Assembly (NCBI GenBank): GCA_020162035.1
Contig: JAIUNM010000001.1
Coordinates: 124,001-188,000 of the forward strand
DNA length: 64,000 nucleotides
Reading direction: 5' to 3'
From: Bacteroidota bacterium
Lineage (GTDB): Bacteria; Bacteroidota; Bacteroidia; B-17B0; Aurantibacillaceae
Shown: positions 26,046 through 35,766 of the stretch, piece by piece
Layout: each line of letters starts with the position of its first letter
Position numbering within the stretch: position 1 is the first letter of the stretch
The notes under the pieces: generated by a model
Databases searched by the model: none
Told to the model about the DNA's origin: nothing
The model's input: only the letters and a program-made list of their open reading frames with translations
Made by a program: the position numbers and the translations under genes

Positions 26046-28332
26046 AAAATTTCTAAAATACATTTTATATTTAATAGCAATTATCATAACTTTAGTTGTA
26101 CTTGTTATTCTTTTTATTAACCCAATTGCTAAATGGGCTATTCAAAAATACGATACAAAATTTATTGGACGTGAAATTACATTAAACGCAATAAACATTG
26201 GCGTTTTAAGTGGCTCGCTTGATATTGTTGGATTAACTGTTTACGAAAAAAATAGCGATAAAAGATTTTTAACTTTTGGCGAATTAAAAACTAAAATTAG
26301 CGTTTGGCAAGCAATAAAAAACAAATATAATATTGAATATTTCGAATTGAGTAATTATTCTGTAAGCATTTTACAAAATGGTAGTAAATTTAATTTTGAC
26401 GATTTGCTTGAGTTAGGAAACGACACAACAACTACAAAAAAACCAGAAGTTGAAAATACCGAACCCACACAATGGTTTTTAAATAAACTTAATTTAAATA
26501 ATGGTACAATATTGTATAATGATAAACAAGTAGGAATTAAAACAACTTTAAATAATTTAAATGTTTTGCTTCCTGTTTTTAATTATAACTCAGATAAATT
26601 ATTTGTTGAAACAAATTTTCAAGTAAATAAGCAAGGTAAGGTTAAAGCTGATTTAGATTTAACTTTATCTAATTTAAAATACAAACTTAATTGTAGTATT
26701 AATCAATTAAGTATAAAACCATTTTACCCTTACCTAAAAGAAATGCTTTTAGCAAAAGATTTTAAAGGTTTATTATCTACCAATTTAAAATTATCGGGTA
26801 GTTTTTCAAACCCTAGCGATATAGCATTAAAAGGACATATTGGTTTAAATACTTTTTTATTAACTGATGTATTAAATGAAAAATTAACTGCTATAGATCA
26901 ATTAAAAATCACAATAGACTCTATTAATGTTCCTAAAAGTATATTTAACATTAATACAATTGAGCTTAATGGAGCTTATGTAAAAACCGAATTGTATGAA
27001 AATGGCACAAACTTTAATCGATTATTAAAATCAGATCCAAATCAGGCCGTAAGTACAAACTCTACAACTAATACCGACACTTTAAAAGTTGAACAAACGC
27101 AAACTAGCAGCTCTAATTTATTTATATTAATTGCAGATTATGTAAAAATGGTTGCTAAAGATTATATTTTAAACACATACAGTGCTGATAAAGTTTCTTT
27201 AAATAACATTGAAGTAGATTATAGCGATTTTACTTTAGGTGAACAGTTTTATGTTAATTTAGAAAACATGAGCATTAACAGTAATCGCATTAGTAGCGAA
27301 AACGAAAGAATTACTGCAACATTTAGCACTAACATAAATCAAAAAGGAAATTTATTAGTTGATATTAGTTCAAACCCAAAAGATTTTTTAGAAATGGATT
27401 TTAAAACAGATTTAAAAAGCTTACCATTAACCATGTTTAACCCTTATGTAAAGTACTATTTAGCCCATACATTTAAAACTGGCGATTTAAATTTACTTAT
27501 TCAAACATCTATTAACGCTAACCATCAACTTAAAGCCGAAAATAATTTATTAATAGAAAAAATTAAATGTAATAAGCGTATTAAAGGAATTAAAACTGCG
27601 GCTAAAGTTCCATTAAAGCTTGGTGTAGCAATGCTTAGAGACCCTAAAGGAAATATAGATTTTAAATTCCCTGTAAATGGCAATTTAAACGACCCTAAAT
27701 ATAAAATTGGAAAAATTGTTTTAAAAATATTCGAAAATTTATTGGTAAAGGCTGCAACTGCACCATTTAATGCTGTTGGTAGTTTATTAGGTAAAAAAGA
27801 ACCAGCAACAGAATTTGAATTTGATTATTTACAAACCGATTTTAATAATAAAGAGCAACGTAAAGTACTCGAAAAAACAGCGGAAACTTTAATACAAAAG
27901 CCTGAGTTAGCCATACAATTTACACAAAATGTAAATATTGAAAAAGAAAAAGAATTGCTAACATATAGGCTTGCTAAAGAAATTTACTTAAATAACCCAA
28001 CTTATGTTTCGCCTAAAAAAGAAGACGAAATAAAAAACATAGATAAGTTCGATAATAAAGATTCATTGTTTACTTATTATGTTTCATCACAATTTAAAGA
28101 CTTAAACACTAAAATTTCGCATTTAGATAAATGTAAACGTTTAGTTGGTGAAGATAAAATTAAACAAAAATTGGAAGAAATATTTATAAAGCGAGAAAAT
28201 GAAATAAAGAGAATTTTAATTGAAAATAAAGTAAACGAAAATCAAATTTTATTAAACAGAAATAGTGACAAAAAAGCTAATCTTAATCAAGTTAGGCCTT
28301 CAATAACGTTTGATATAGATAGTAAAGATTAA
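26032..28332 (+). CDS. DUF748 / AsmA-like inner-membrane-anchored protein
   Basis: The 766-residue protein has one N-terminal membrane helix (YILYLIAIIITLVVLVILFI) and a long periplasmic beta-rich part with repeating LNLNNGTILYND-type strands, followed by a helical C-terminal tail rich in Lys and Glu. The central part holds KAAKVPLKLGVAMLRDPKGNIDFKFPV, typical of DUF748/AsmA proteins, which are thought to form a groove carrying phospholipids between the membranes. The role is inferred from the family. It overlaps the upstream gene by 14 bases and converges on aroA with a short gap. Confidence 0.82.
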   Translation: MKAVKKFLKYILYLIAIIITLVVLVILFINPIAKWAIQKYDTKFIGREITLNAINIGVLSGSLDIVGLTVYEKNSDKRFLTFGELKTKISVWQAIKNKYNIEYFELSNYSVSILQNGSKFNFDDLLELGNDTTTTKKPEVENTEPTQWFLNKLNLNNGTILYNDKQVGIKTTLNNLNVLLPVFNYNSDKLFVETNFQVNKQGKVKADLDLTLSNLKYKLNCSINQLSIKPFYPYLKEMLLAKDFKGLLSTNLKLSGSFSNPSDIALKGHIGLNTFLLTDVLNEKLTAIDQLKITIDSINVPKSIFNINTIELNGAYVKTELYENGTNFNRLLKSDPNQAVSTNSTTNTDTLKVEQTQTSSSNLFILIADYVKMVAKDYILNTYSADKVSLNNIEVDYSDFTLGEQFYVNLENMSINSNRISSENERITATFSTNINQKGNLLVDISSNPKDFLEMDFKTDLKSLPLTMFNPYVKYYLAHTFKTGDLNLLIQTSINANHQLKAENNLLIEKIKCNKRIKGIKTAAKVPLKLGVAMLRDPKGNIDFKFPVNGNLNDPKYKIGKIVLKIFENLLVKAATAPFNAVGSLLGKKEPATEFEFDYLQTDFNNKEQRKVLEKTAETLIQKPELAIQFTQNVNIEKEKELLTYRLAKEIYLNNPTYVSPKKEDEIKNIDKFDNKDSLFTYYVSSQFKDLNTKISHLDKCKRLVGEDKIKQKLEEIFIKRENEIKRILIENKVNENQILLNRNSDKKANLNQVRPSITFDIDSKD

Positions 28333-28342
28333 ATAAACAGAT

Positions 28343-29560
28343 TTATAAATTTGAAAAATCTTCCCAAAATTTAGGGTATGATTTATTTACAACCTCAGCA
28401 TTTTTAATTTGTATATTATTAAATTTTAAAGCTAAAGGTGCAATACACATAGCCATTCTATGATCGTGATAAGTTTCAATTTCTAATTTATTTAATGAAT
28501 TTGTGTGTTTTACAATTTTTAAACTTTCATCGGTAATTTCAATTTCTACTCCAAACTTTTCCAATTCATTTTTTAAGGCTTGTATCCTATCCGTTTCTTT
28601 TATTTTTAAAGTTTTTAAACCAGTTAAATTGCAAGTTATATTTAATCCAACACAAGTTGCTGCAATGGTTTGTGCTATATCCGGGCAATTAGAAAAATCA
28701 TAATTTAAGTTAGTTAAGTTGGTTTTATTTTTTGTTAAAATTATTTGATTATTATTAAATTTTGTATTTACACCTAACTCAGAATATATTTTTGGCAAAA
28801 CAGAATCAGCCTGTAAACTGTTAGTGCTAAACTCGTTTAATATTAACTCACAATCATTACTTAATGCTGCAATACTATACCAATATGAAACTGAAGACCA
28901 ATCCGATTCAATACTAAAATCATTTTGTTTTGTTTTATACTCGCTTGGCTCAACAACAATATTTTCGTTTACCCAATTAACATTAACACCAAATTGTTTC
29001 ATTAAATTAATTGTCATGTTTATATAAGGCTTTGATGCTATTTCTCCTTCTATACATATTGAAAGTTTATTATTTAGATAAGGTGCAACTAACAATATTG
29101 CACTAATATATTGGCTACTAATATTTCCTTTAATTGAAATATTTCCTCCTTCTAATTTTTTTCCAATAATTTGTAAAGGCGGAAAACCTTCTTTTTCTAA
29201 ATAGGAAATTTGTGCGCCTAAGCTTTTTAAACAATCTACCAAATCTTTTATTGGGCGTTTCTTTAAGCTATCTGAGCCGGTTAAAATCCACTCGCCTTCG
29301 GTGCAAGCTAAATAAGCAGTAAGAAAGCGCATATCTGTACCAGCATGATTTACATTTATCTTTTTTGAATTATAAGTATTAATATCAAATAATGCTTTTT
29401 TAAGTAACTCACTGTCTTCTGAATTTGATTCATTAATTAAATTAAGATTTAATTTTCCTAATGCTTTTATTATATATAAACGATTTGTTATACTTTTTGA
29501 ACCACTTATAAAAAAGTGTTTATTAATTCGTTTATTATTTAGCTTTAACAATAAATCCAT
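28343..29560 (-). CDS. aroA: 3-phosphoshikimate 1-carboxyvinyltransferase (EPSP synthase)
   Basis: The 405-residue enzyme adds the enolpyruvyl group of PEP to shikimate 3-phosphate in aromatic amino-acid synthesis. Visible motifs are SGSKSITNRLYIIKAL near the N-terminus, NHAGTDMRFLTAYLA in the position of the family's NxGT motif, SSQYISAILL, and the late KETDRIQALKNELEKFG and DHRMAMC. The length is slightly short but typical for Bacteroidota. It is 14 bases downstream of aroC, so the two form a shikimate operon. Confidence 0.95.
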   Translation of the reverse strand: MDLLLKLNNKRINKHFFISGSKSITNRLYIIKALGKLNLNLINESNSEDSELLKKALFDINTYNSKKINVNHAGTDMRFLTAYLACTEGEWILTGSDSLKKRPIKDLVDCLKSLGAQISYLEKEGFPPLQIIGKKLEGGNISIKGNISSQYISAILLVAPYLNNKLSICIEGEIASKPYINMTINLMKQFGVNVNWVNENIVVEPSEYKTKQNDFSIESDWSSVSYWYSIAALSNDCELILNEFSTNSLQADSVLPKIYSELGVNTKFNNNQIILTKNKTNLTNLNYDFSNCPDIAQTIAATCVGLNITCNLTGLKTLKIKETDRIQALKNELEKFGVEIEITDESLKIVKHTNSLNKLEIETYHDHRMAMCIAPLALKFNNIQIKNAEVVNKSYPKFWEDFSNL

Positions 29561-29574
29561 TTAAAGATTTTATA

Positions 29575-30651
29575 TTACTTTTTGGCGTTATGAATTAAAA
29601 CAAAGTCTAAAATAACTAAAGCCGCCATAGCTTCTACAATTGGTACTGCTCTTGGTAAAACACATGGGTCGTGCCTTCCTTTGCCATCAATAATTATTCC
29701 TTCACCTAAAACATTAACGCTTTTTTGTTTTTGCATTAGAGTTGCAACTGGTTTAAATGCCACATTAAAATAAATATCTTCACCATTACTTATACCTCCT
29801 TGTATCCCTCCACTGTTATTAGTTTTTGTTTTAATAGAATTATTTTCATTAATAAAAACATCGTTTAATTCAGAACCTTTATAGTTAACCGAGTTAAAAC
29901 CACTTCCAATTTCGAAACCTTTTGCAGCATTAATACTTAACATAGCTTTTCCTAATTCTGCATGTAATTTATCAAAAACAGGTTCTCCTAATCCTGATGG
30001 AACACCTTTAATTACAGCACTTACGCAGCCTCCAATTGTATCTCCTTCTTTTTTAATTGACTTTATTAAATCAATCATTTTTTGGGCAGTTTCTAATTCA
30101 GGACATCTAATTTCTGTTGTTTCAATTTCGTTTAAATTTAAATTTAAATAATTATTTAAAACTTTTATTTGCCCTACTTGCGATACATAAGCAGTAATTG
30201 TAATGCCCTTATTTTTTAAAATTAATTTAGCAATAGCTCCGGCAACTACTCTACAAGCAGTTTCGCGAGCCGATGACCTTCCTCCACCATTATAATCTCT
30301 TATTCCATATTTTTGTTGGTAGGTATAATCAGCGTGCGATGGGCGATAAACATCTTTTAAATGTTCGTAATCATTAGGCTTTTGATTTTCATTATAAATT
30401 ATAAAACCAATAGGTGCACCTGTTGTTTTACCTTCAAAAATCCCTGATAAAAAAGTTACTTTATCACTTTCTTTTCGTTGACTAACTATGTTGGATTGAG
30501 CAGGTTTTCTTCTATCCAATTCGTTTTGAATAAATTCAAAATCAAGTTTAATATTAGATGGGCAACCATCAATTACACCACCAATAGCAATACCATGGCT
30601 TTCGCCAAAGGTTGTTAAAGTAAAAAGTTTTCCTATAGTATTTCCAGCCAT
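29575..30651 (-). CDS. aroC: Chorismate synthase
   Basis: The 358-residue enzyme uses reduced FMN to convert EPSP to chorismate, the branch point to aromatic amino acids, folate and quinones. It shows the N-terminal GESHG, the [14 protein letters not shown] segment, [21 protein letters not shown] and [18 protein letters not shown] near the C-terminus. It leads the aroC-aroA unit. No partner reductase is near. Nothing is unusual. Confidence 0.97.
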   Translation of the reverse strand: MAGNTIGKLFTLTTFGESHGIAIGGVIDGCPSNIKLDFEFIQNELDRRKPAQSNIVSQRKESDKVTFLSGIFEGKTTGAPIGFIIYNENQKPNDYEHLKDVYRPSHADYTYQQKYGIRDYNGGGRSSARETACRVVAGAIAKLILKNKGITITAYVSQVGQIKVLNNYLNLNLNEIETTEIRCPELETAQKMIDLIKSIKKEGDTIGGCVSAVIKGVPSGLGEPVFDKLHAELGKAMLSINAAKGFEIGSGFNSVNYKGSELNDVFINENNSIKTKTNNSGGIQGGISNGEDIYFNVAFKPVATLMQKQKSVNVLGEGIIIDGKGRHDPCVLPRAVPIVEAMAALVILDFVLIHNAKK

Positions 30652-30849
30652 AAATTATTACAAGTATAAATTTACAACAATATGATTAAATACGTTTTTT
30701 ATTTTTAATATTTATAAGTGAAAAAATTAAGTTTAAATAAGTTTGATTTTGTACGCTTTAACAACACGTTTTATCATTAGGAAACCAAGAGTTGTTATAA
30801 TTACAATTAAATTGCGATTTAATTTTTATGAAACTAAAACATTAAATAC

Positions 30850-31545
30850 TCAACAAATCAACAAAAGTCTATTTTGTCCATTTTTTTCTTTAGGTGCGCG
30901 ATGAACGCATGGTAAAACTTTGCTTTCAGGACAATCAACTGAAATCTTCCATAAGTGGCAATTTCCCAAGCTAATAGGTTGTGCATTATGTATAGGTTGA
31001 TAATGAAGGTCAAAAAAATTTTCTCTTAAATACAATTCAAAATCTTCATCTGCTCCGCGATAATTTTTTTTTAATTCATCTCGTATTTCCGGAATAAGAA
31101 CTTTTTGAATAGCCTCTGAATTTGGTAGTATGTCGCTTGGTTCGCCATAATAAGTACATAAAAAAGTAGCTGTAGGTACTGGAGAAGAGTCAACATGAAA
31201 AGAATAAACATCAGTTGAAAAAATTGAGTTAGCATCATCTTTCTCGTAACATTTAATTAAGTTAATAGTTGGCGAAGCCCCATAATCTTTTAATAGTTTA
31301 TAATCGTTTAATAGGATTTCTCTTGCAAGATTTCCTTGCTCTGTTAATTTAAGTTCTATTAGTTCATTGCAACTAACAACAGTAATATTTTCTTTTAGTT
31401 GTACCTTTTTAGTAATTTCAGCAAAATCACCTTTTAGTTCACGTGTCCAACAAATCGCGTTTACGTTTCCGTTAAATTGTGTTGATACAAGTTCATTAAA
31501 ACTTGTAACACATTGAATTTGTTTTGATACATAAGGAAAATTCAT
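30850..31545 (-). CDS. DUF1826 family protein
   Basis: The 231-residue protein is recognised by the block FHVDSSPVPTATFLCTYYGEPSD and by the late WKISVDCPESKVLPCVHRAPKEK with conserved Cys and His. Members are known in proteobacteria next to zinc-regulated COG0523 GTPase genes; here no such neighbour is seen. It is the last gene that shares the AT-rich composition of the left part of the window. A hairpin and the R1 repeat begin 30 bases upstream of its start. Confidence 0.75.
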   Translation of the reverse strand: MNFPYVSKQIQCVTSFNELVSTQFNGNVNAICWTRELKGDFAEITKKVQLKENITVVSCNELIELKLTEQGNLAREILLNDYKLLKDYGASPTINLIKCYEKDDANSIFSTDVYSFHVDSSPVPTATFLCTYYGEPSDILPNSEAIQKVLIPEIRDELKKNYRGADEDFELYLRENFFDLHYQPIHNAQPISLGNCHLWKISVDCPESKVLPCVHRAPKEKNGQNRLLLIC

Positions 31546-31574
31546 TATTAGGCCAATTTACATATAAAATCAAA

Positions 31575-31598
31575 AAAAGTCGCTAATAAGCGACTTTT
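31575..31598. terminator. Hairpin with A and T flanks at the island edge
   Basis: The stem AAAAGTCGCT / AGCGACTTTT has ten pairs and a four-base loop. It is symmetrical, so it could stop transcripts in either direction. It lies three bases before the R1 repeat, in the same position as the unrelated hairpin before the second R1 copy. Confidence 0.6.
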
Positions 31599-31601
31599 AA
31601 T

Positions 31602-31689
31602 TTAAGTACCCCCATCCGAACCGAATGTAAACCAAATCCTAGAAGATACAAGGGCTTTGGCTCAAATTTGGGACTTGTACGGCCACTTG
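31602..31689 (+). repeat. R1 repeat, left copy (coding-like, boundary of the island)
   Basis: This 88-base segment is matched at 36,243-36,330. Read from GTA at 31,606 it encodes 28 residues beginning VPPSEPN and ending ALAQIWDLYGHL, and then runs to a stop at 31,716. The two copies differ at eight bases in seven codons, and every change is synonymous, after which the proteins diverge. An in-frame TAA lies immediately upstream, so this is only the 3' end of a gene. It marks the border between AT-rich chromosome and the foreign region. Confidence 0.85.
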
Positions 31690-31814
31690 GTTAACGAGGC
31701 ACCGAATGTGCTTTAATTTCAAAATAGTCTGTTTACAATACGTTATTCTGCTTCTCCAAAATACTTTTAAGGAGTTCGAGGCCTTTCATATTTACCTTCT
31801 GTATCCAACAAAGC

Positions 31815-32579
31815 TTATAAATACATACCCCCTGAAACCTCAATGCGTTGTCCGTTCACCCACTTGGCATCTTCGGTACATAGAAAAGCAACAATACTTC
31901 CAATATCATCCGCATTACCTACTCTTCCTAAAGCTGTTTGACTCGCCAAAAAGCCTTTCATTTGAGGATTATTGCGAATAGCGGCATTATTAAAATCTGT
32001 TTCAATCGCTCCCGGAGCAACTATGTTGGAACGTATTCCGCGGTTACCATACTCCTTTGCAACGTATTTACAGAATACTTCCACAGCTCCTTTTAATGAA
32101 GAATAAACAGAATATCCTGGTACACAAAAGCGCGTGGTACCTGATGAAATAAATACCACACCGCCATTATCATTTATCATAGGTAGGGCTTTTTGCGTGA
32201 GGAAGTAAACCCCTTTGTAATGAATATTCAATAAATTATCGAATAATTCTTCTGTCACTTGTGCGATGGGTACTGTAGCACCAATTCCGGCATTATTAAT
32301 CAGGAAATCAATTTTATCTGTATTCCATTTACTCTTTAATGTTTCGTTAACAGTTTTAAGAAATCCATCCAATCCCTTTACATTGTTTGCATCAAATTGC
32401 AAAGCCTGCGCTTTACGTCCCATGTTCGTTATTTCATTAACAACATTTCCAGCCTCAGATTCATTTGTGTTATAGGTTAAGACTACATCAATCCCTTTTT
32501 TCGCCAGTGATAATGCCATATCTTTACCAAGGCCTCTGCTGCCTCCGGTTACAAGAGCTATTTTGTTTTTTGATTCCAT
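31815..32579 (-). CDS. SDR-family oxidoreductase
   Basis: The protein has the Rossmann signature TGGSRGLGKDMA, the NNAGIG motif, the catalytic Ser in ISSGT and the Tyr/Lys pair YSVYSSLKGA, and a C-terminal GQRIEVSGGMYL, so it is a classical short-chain dehydrogenase like 3-oxoacyl-ACP reductase or glucose dehydrogenase. The substrate is unknown. I choose the Met at 32,579 (MESKNKIAL) because a TAnnTTTG-like promoter lies at 32,604-32,611, inside the longer ORF that begins at 32,606. Base composition differs clearly from the left part of the window. It is the first gene of cargo cassette 1. Confidence 0.9.
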   Translation of the reverse strand: MESKNKIALVTGGSRGLGKDMALSLAKKGIDVVLTYNTNESEAGNVVNEITNMGRKAQALQFDANNVKGLDGFLKTVNETLKSKWNTDKIDFLINNAGIGATVPIAQVTEELFDNLLNIHYKGVYFLTQKALPMINDNGGVVFISSGTTRFCVPGYSVYSSLKGAVEVFCKYVAKEYGNRGIRSNIVAPGAIETDFNNAAIRNNPQMKGFLASQTALGRVGNADDIGSIVAFLCTEDAKWVNGQRIEVSGGMYL

Positions 32580-32601
32580 CTTTTTTTGGTTAAAATTATG
32601 A

Positions 32602-32612
32602 CACAAAGATGG
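32602..32612 (-). promoter_or_regulatory. Promoter -7 element for the SDR gene
   Basis: On the minus strand CATCTTTGTGTC resembles the Bacteroidota TAnnTTTG core with one change. It lies 25 bases upstream of the chosen start codon and supports the downstream start. Confidence 0.45.
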
Positions 32613-32651
32613 GGTGGATAGGTCGATAAAAAATGGTGAGAACTTAAGTAT

Positions 32652-33044
32652 TTACTTAAACTTTATTTTTTGCCTGTATTGCTTCGGTGTCATGCCTAGC
32701 ATTTTTTTAAAGAACTTGGTAAAATTGGAAGGGTCGTAGGTTAATTGTATAGCTACATCTGCAATAGCTTTATCTGAATTTTGAAGTAGGCCTTTGGCAA
32801 TTTCAATTAACTTTTCTTCGTAAATATCACAAGGCGATTTTCCCGTTGTTTCTTTAATAGTATTACTTAAATGAATAGGATGCACATAAAGTTTTTCGGC
32901 CATGTCCTGAACCTCGAATAACTTTAGTGCTTTACCTTCAACAACCTCTTCCATGTGCTTATCCAGCACTTCGTAAAAATGCGCTGTCAATTCATCACTA
33001 CGTGAGCCTGTTATTTTATTTATTGTTTTAGAAGGCATAAACAA
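32652..33044 (-). CDS. Short AraC-family regulator
   Basis: The 130-residue protein is almost only an AraC/XylS DNA-binding domain: two helix-turn-helix units, the first with VQDMAEKLYVHPIHLSNTIKETTGKSP, the second with AIADVAIQLTYDPSNFTKFFKKMLGMTPKQYRQK. There is no sensing domain beyond about 35 N-terminal residues. It lies six bases downstream of the DUF998 gene. Together with the AraC gene at 34,798 it gives cassette 1 two regulators of one family. Confidence 0.85.
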   Translation of the reverse strand: MFMPSKTINKITGSRSDELTAHFYEVLDKHMEEVVEGKALKLFEVQDMAEKLYVHPIHLSNTIKETTGKSPCDIYEEKLIEIAKGLLQNSDKAIADVAIQLTYDPSNFTKFFKKMLGMTPKQYRQKIKFK

Positions 33045-33050
33045 ATTTAT

Positions 33051-33617
33051 TCAATTTACTGCATAGTACCTTGCCAACCACCAAAAACTTATCAGGTACA
33101 AAATCCTTTGGGCAACTCCCTGATAGTTTTTAATAAGCCCGAAAGCCAAAGAGCAACTAATAATCAATGCAAAGAATAATAAGTGTTTCCATTTGATATC
33201 AGGGATTTTTTCCAAGTACCATTGCAAAAGAATACCTATGCTAAACGCAATTCCTGCAATTTGTGCAAAAGCGGAATGCAAATTAGAATGCAATTGCGAG
33301 AAATTAGTAGTTTCCGGATGCACAAACGGTTTGGTGCAAAAAATTCCAGTTAAAGCAACACACGATCCGTAAATCAAAATTAATGCATTATTAAAGTTCA
33401 CACCATTTAACAATATACCTGAACTCAATATAATGCCAAACAGCAAAAAACCCGTTTGCATGATAAGTTTTTTACTATAACCCTGCGCGCCTAAATCGCT
33501 GATAGTATTTTTTACAAATGAATACTCCGGGGACGAAAAAATATGTGCAACTATAATAAAACTCAAAAAGATGCTTACCGAAATAAGGGGATAATGTAAT
33601 TTAAAATAGGCCGCCAT
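33051..33617 (-). CDS. DUF998-like membrane protein
   Basis: The 188-residue protein has about six membrane helices and the family-like segment EYSFVKNTISDLGAQGYSKK near the N-terminus (the NTISDLG motif is typical of DUF998). HPETTNFSQLHSNLHSAFAQIAGIAFS lies in the middle. Function is unknown. It is three bases downstream of the small membrane protein gene and cotranscribed with the AraC gene. Confidence 0.75.
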   Translation of the reverse strand: MAAYFKLHYPLISVSIFLSFIIVAHIFSSPEYSFVKNTISDLGAQGYSKKLIMQTGFLLFGIILSSGILLNGVNFNNALILIYGSCVALTGIFCTKPFVHPETTNFSQLHSNLHSAFAQIAGIAFSIGILLQWYLEKIPDIKWKHLLFFALIISCSLAFGLIKNYQGVAQRILYLISFWWLARYYAVN

Positions 33618-33620
33618 TTT

Positions 33621-34004
33621 TTATCTATAGTTTTGCATGATGTTATAAATATCAGGAAAATTCTTCATTGCTTTTATCGAAACAATAATAAGCAATAAAC
33701 TAATGCCCATTGTTACAAAACTTTTAAGAAATGGAAATATCATCAAGCAATAAACAATCATAAACCCGGAAACTATAATGCTAATCAATCCACCACACTG
33801 AATTTTATTCAGCATCATCAGATAGCAAACGAAAACAACTGCGCCTGATAGCATCAAAACGTGTCCATCCATTAAAAGGCGAAGGAGATCACGGTTATAT
33901 TTGCCCTTATGATTGATAAGCACAAATACATCGTGCAGTACCCCATTTCCGAAGTACCACAACGATGCAACAAGTGTCCAATGTATAGATAACAGCCAAT
34001 TCAA
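33621..34004 (-). CDS. Small four-helix membrane protein, unknown family
   Basis: The 127-residue product starts with TTG directly after the stop codon of the oxidoreductase gene and has about four hydrophobic helices (LLSIHWTLVASLWYFGNG, LLMDGHVLMLSGAVVFVCYL, LISIIVSGFMIVYCLMIF, MGISLLLIIVSIKAM). I do not recognise the family. The tight spacing on both sides supports a real gene in the operon of cassette 1. Confidence 0.65.
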   Translation of the reverse strand: MNWLLSIHWTLVASLWYFGNGVLHDVFVLINHKGKYNRDLLRLLMDGHVLMLSGAVVFVCYLMMLNKIQCGGLISIIVSGFMIVYCLMIFPFLKSFVTMGISLLLIIVSIKAMKNFPDIYNIMQNYR

Positions 34005-34706
34005 TTAGCTTACTATTTTAAAGTTAAATGCTCCGTTTTGAGTAGCACCCCATATGCGTAACCATACAGGTAATACTGATTCGGTTCCTCTTGCAGAACT
34101 AATGCCGCCAAGATCAAGTATATTGTTTTCTTTCCACCCGAATTCATTCATAAGTGATTTCACTTTCTTTTTCGCGTCAGCATCTTCCCCGCAAATAAAA
34201 GCAGTATGATCCCCTCCGCCAATCATATTCGGATTAACCATTAATCCGCACCACATGGTATTTAGAGCTTTTACTACTTTAGTATCCGAAAACGTTTTTT
34301 GAATCTCCTCACCCAGTGAATTTGTATTAGAAAGTTCCGGCAACAAACTCGGCGGCATTCCTTTACTGAAATCCAACGGATTGGCAACATCGATAAGTAT
34401 TTTTCCTTTTAAATTCTTAGCCTCGGCTAATTTCAGGGCGTTGATTGAGTTTCCGCCTTGTGTAACATTTAAAATGATGTCGCCAAAAGCTGCTGCCTCG
34501 GCAAAAGTTCCCAGTTTTACAATTTTATTAGCGCCATGCCACTCGCTGAAGGGCGGATTTCCATATCCATCCTTTGCTGTGCTTGCTAATTTTTCGGACA
34601 CGTTTCTTGTTCCCATCATTACGTCATGTCCTAATGAAGTTAATTTTGAAGCGAAGGTTTGACCAACGGTTCCTGTTCCAATAATTGCTATTTTCATCTT
34701 ATTCAT
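34005..34706 (-). CDS. F420/NADP oxidoreductase-like dinucleotide-binding protein
   Basis: The 233-residue protein begins MKIAIIGTGTVGQTFASKL, a perfect Rossmann glycine motif, followed by DVMMGTRN, which suits NADP binding, and contains ILIDVANPLDF and KALNTMWCGLMVNP, characteristic of the FNO-like family (NPY1-like, coenzyme F420-dependent NADP oxidoreductase fold). Bacteroidota lack F420, so it probably works with NADPH on an unknown substrate. A promoter-like block lies 25 bases upstream. It is the first gene of a four-gene minus-strand operon. Confidence 0.88.
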   Translation of the reverse strand: MNKMKIAIIGTGTVGQTFASKLTSLGHDVMMGTRNVSEKLASTAKDGYGNPPFSEWHGANKIVKLGTFAEAAAFGDIILNVTQGGNSINALKLAEAKNLKGKILIDVANPLDFSKGMPPSLLPELSNTNSLGEEIQKTFSDTKVVKALNTMWCGLMVNPNMIGGGDHTAFICGEDADAKKKVKSLMNEFGWKENNILDLGGISSARGTESVLPVWLRIWGATQNGAFNFKIVS

Positions 34707-34730
34707 TTTTTAAAGGTTAATAATTGACAT

Positions 34731-34742
34731 TACAAAGGTGCA
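34731..34742 (-). promoter_or_regulatory. Promoter -7 block TGCACCTTTGTA
   Basis: The minus strand reads TGCACCTTTGTA, identical to blocks ahead of the two phage-like transcripts at 56,682 and 57,581. Its CTTTGTA part fits the Bacteroidota -7 core with one mismatch. It lies 25 bases upstream of the oxidoreductase start. Confidence 0.55.
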
Positions 34743-34797
34743 TTGTTTCACCCTCCTGGTAATGGTCAAAAACATGGTTAAAATGGTAGATTCGGGT

Positions 34798-35688
34798 TTA
34801 GCTTCCCGCTTTCCTGAATTCTAAAGGAGTTTTGTCGGTATGCTTCTTAAAGAATTTGCCAAAATTAGCCGGATCGGAGAAGTTAAGCTGGTAAGCTATT
34901 TCAGCAATATCGAACTCTGTGAATTGTATAAGAGACTTTGCTTCTGCCAGTATTCGTTCATTGATAAATGAAAGTGCATTTTTTCCGGAAGCTGATTTTA
35001 CGGAATGGGAAAGGTGATTGGGAGTTACTGAAAGTAGGTTGGCATATTCTTCAATGGTTCTTTTTTCGATATAATAACTATTCACTAACTGAATAAATTT
35101 TTGCAATAAGATCTGCTGAGGGTTTGTAAAGCCTTCTTCCCATTGATTGAAAGCGGTGGTAAATTCCTTTAGCTGATATAATAATGCAAGTAATTTTACA
35201 GTCGCAATAGTATGTTTCTCGTCATTTGAATTTTCATAAGATGAAAAAACCTCTTCAAAATGGGGGGCAAATTCTTTAAACTTTGAATGATTTAACTTGA
35301 AAAAGTTAGTATGCAAAATATTAAAAAAGGGAAATTCCTTTTCGAAAACCGGCTTAAAGAACGAAAAACACTGTGGTTTAAAATAGATCAGATAGCCATT
35401 AGCTGTATTATCCCTAAAGAAACTGTATAAAAGTCCTGGCGATTGAAAAACCAAAAAAGAATCCAATTTGGTGACGTCTGTGCTGTCGTAAGTAATCTTT
35501 GTTTTTCCGGCATTTGTTACTAAGGCTATGAAATAAAAATCCTTTCGGAATGGCGGTTTATAATTATTAATTGAACCTTCGTTCTCTTTTAGCCTTAGGC
35601 AAAAGAAATTTGGATTCGGAGTCTTATAATCAGATGGGATCGATTGTAAGAAATCATTGATCTCTTTGTAATAAGGAATTATTGCCAT
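34798..35688 (-). CDS. AraC-family transcriptional regulator
   Basis: The 296-residue protein has an N-terminal cupin-like half (FRKDFYFIALVTNAGKTKITYDS) and a C-terminal AraC domain with two helix-turn-helix units (TIEEYANLLSVTPNHLSHSVKSASGKNA and DIAEIAYQLNFSDPANFGKFFKKHTDKTPLEFRK). It is upstream of the oxidoreductase operon in the same direction with a gap of about 90 bases and probably controls it. The inducer is unknown. It closes cassette 1; the R2 repeat begins 79 bases upstream of its start. Confidence 0.9.
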   Translation of the reverse strand: MAIIPYYKEINDFLQSIPSDYKTPNPNFFCLRLKENEGSINNYKPPFRKDFYFIALVTNAGKTKITYDSTDVTKLDSFLVFQSPGLLYSFFRDNTANGYLIYFKPQCFSFFKPVFEKEFPFFNILHTNFFKLNHSKFKEFAPHFEEVFSSYENSNDEKHTIATVKLLALLYQLKEFTTAFNQWEEGFTNPQQILLQKFIQLVNSYYIEKRTIEEYANLLSVTPNHLSHSVKSASGKNALSFINERILAEAKSLIQFTEFDIAEIAYQLNFSDPANFGKFFKKHTDKTPLEFRKAGS

Positions 35689-35766
35689 ATTCGAGGTAAA
35701 AACGCGACTCTAAAATACATTTTTTATTGCTACATGATTGAACCTTGGTTAATAATTCAATATATC

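Noticed and set aside
30652..30849. Possible small gene or RNA in the gap upstream of aroC
   Set aside because: The gap is plain AT-rich sequence with no hairpin or coding pattern; probably only promoter region.
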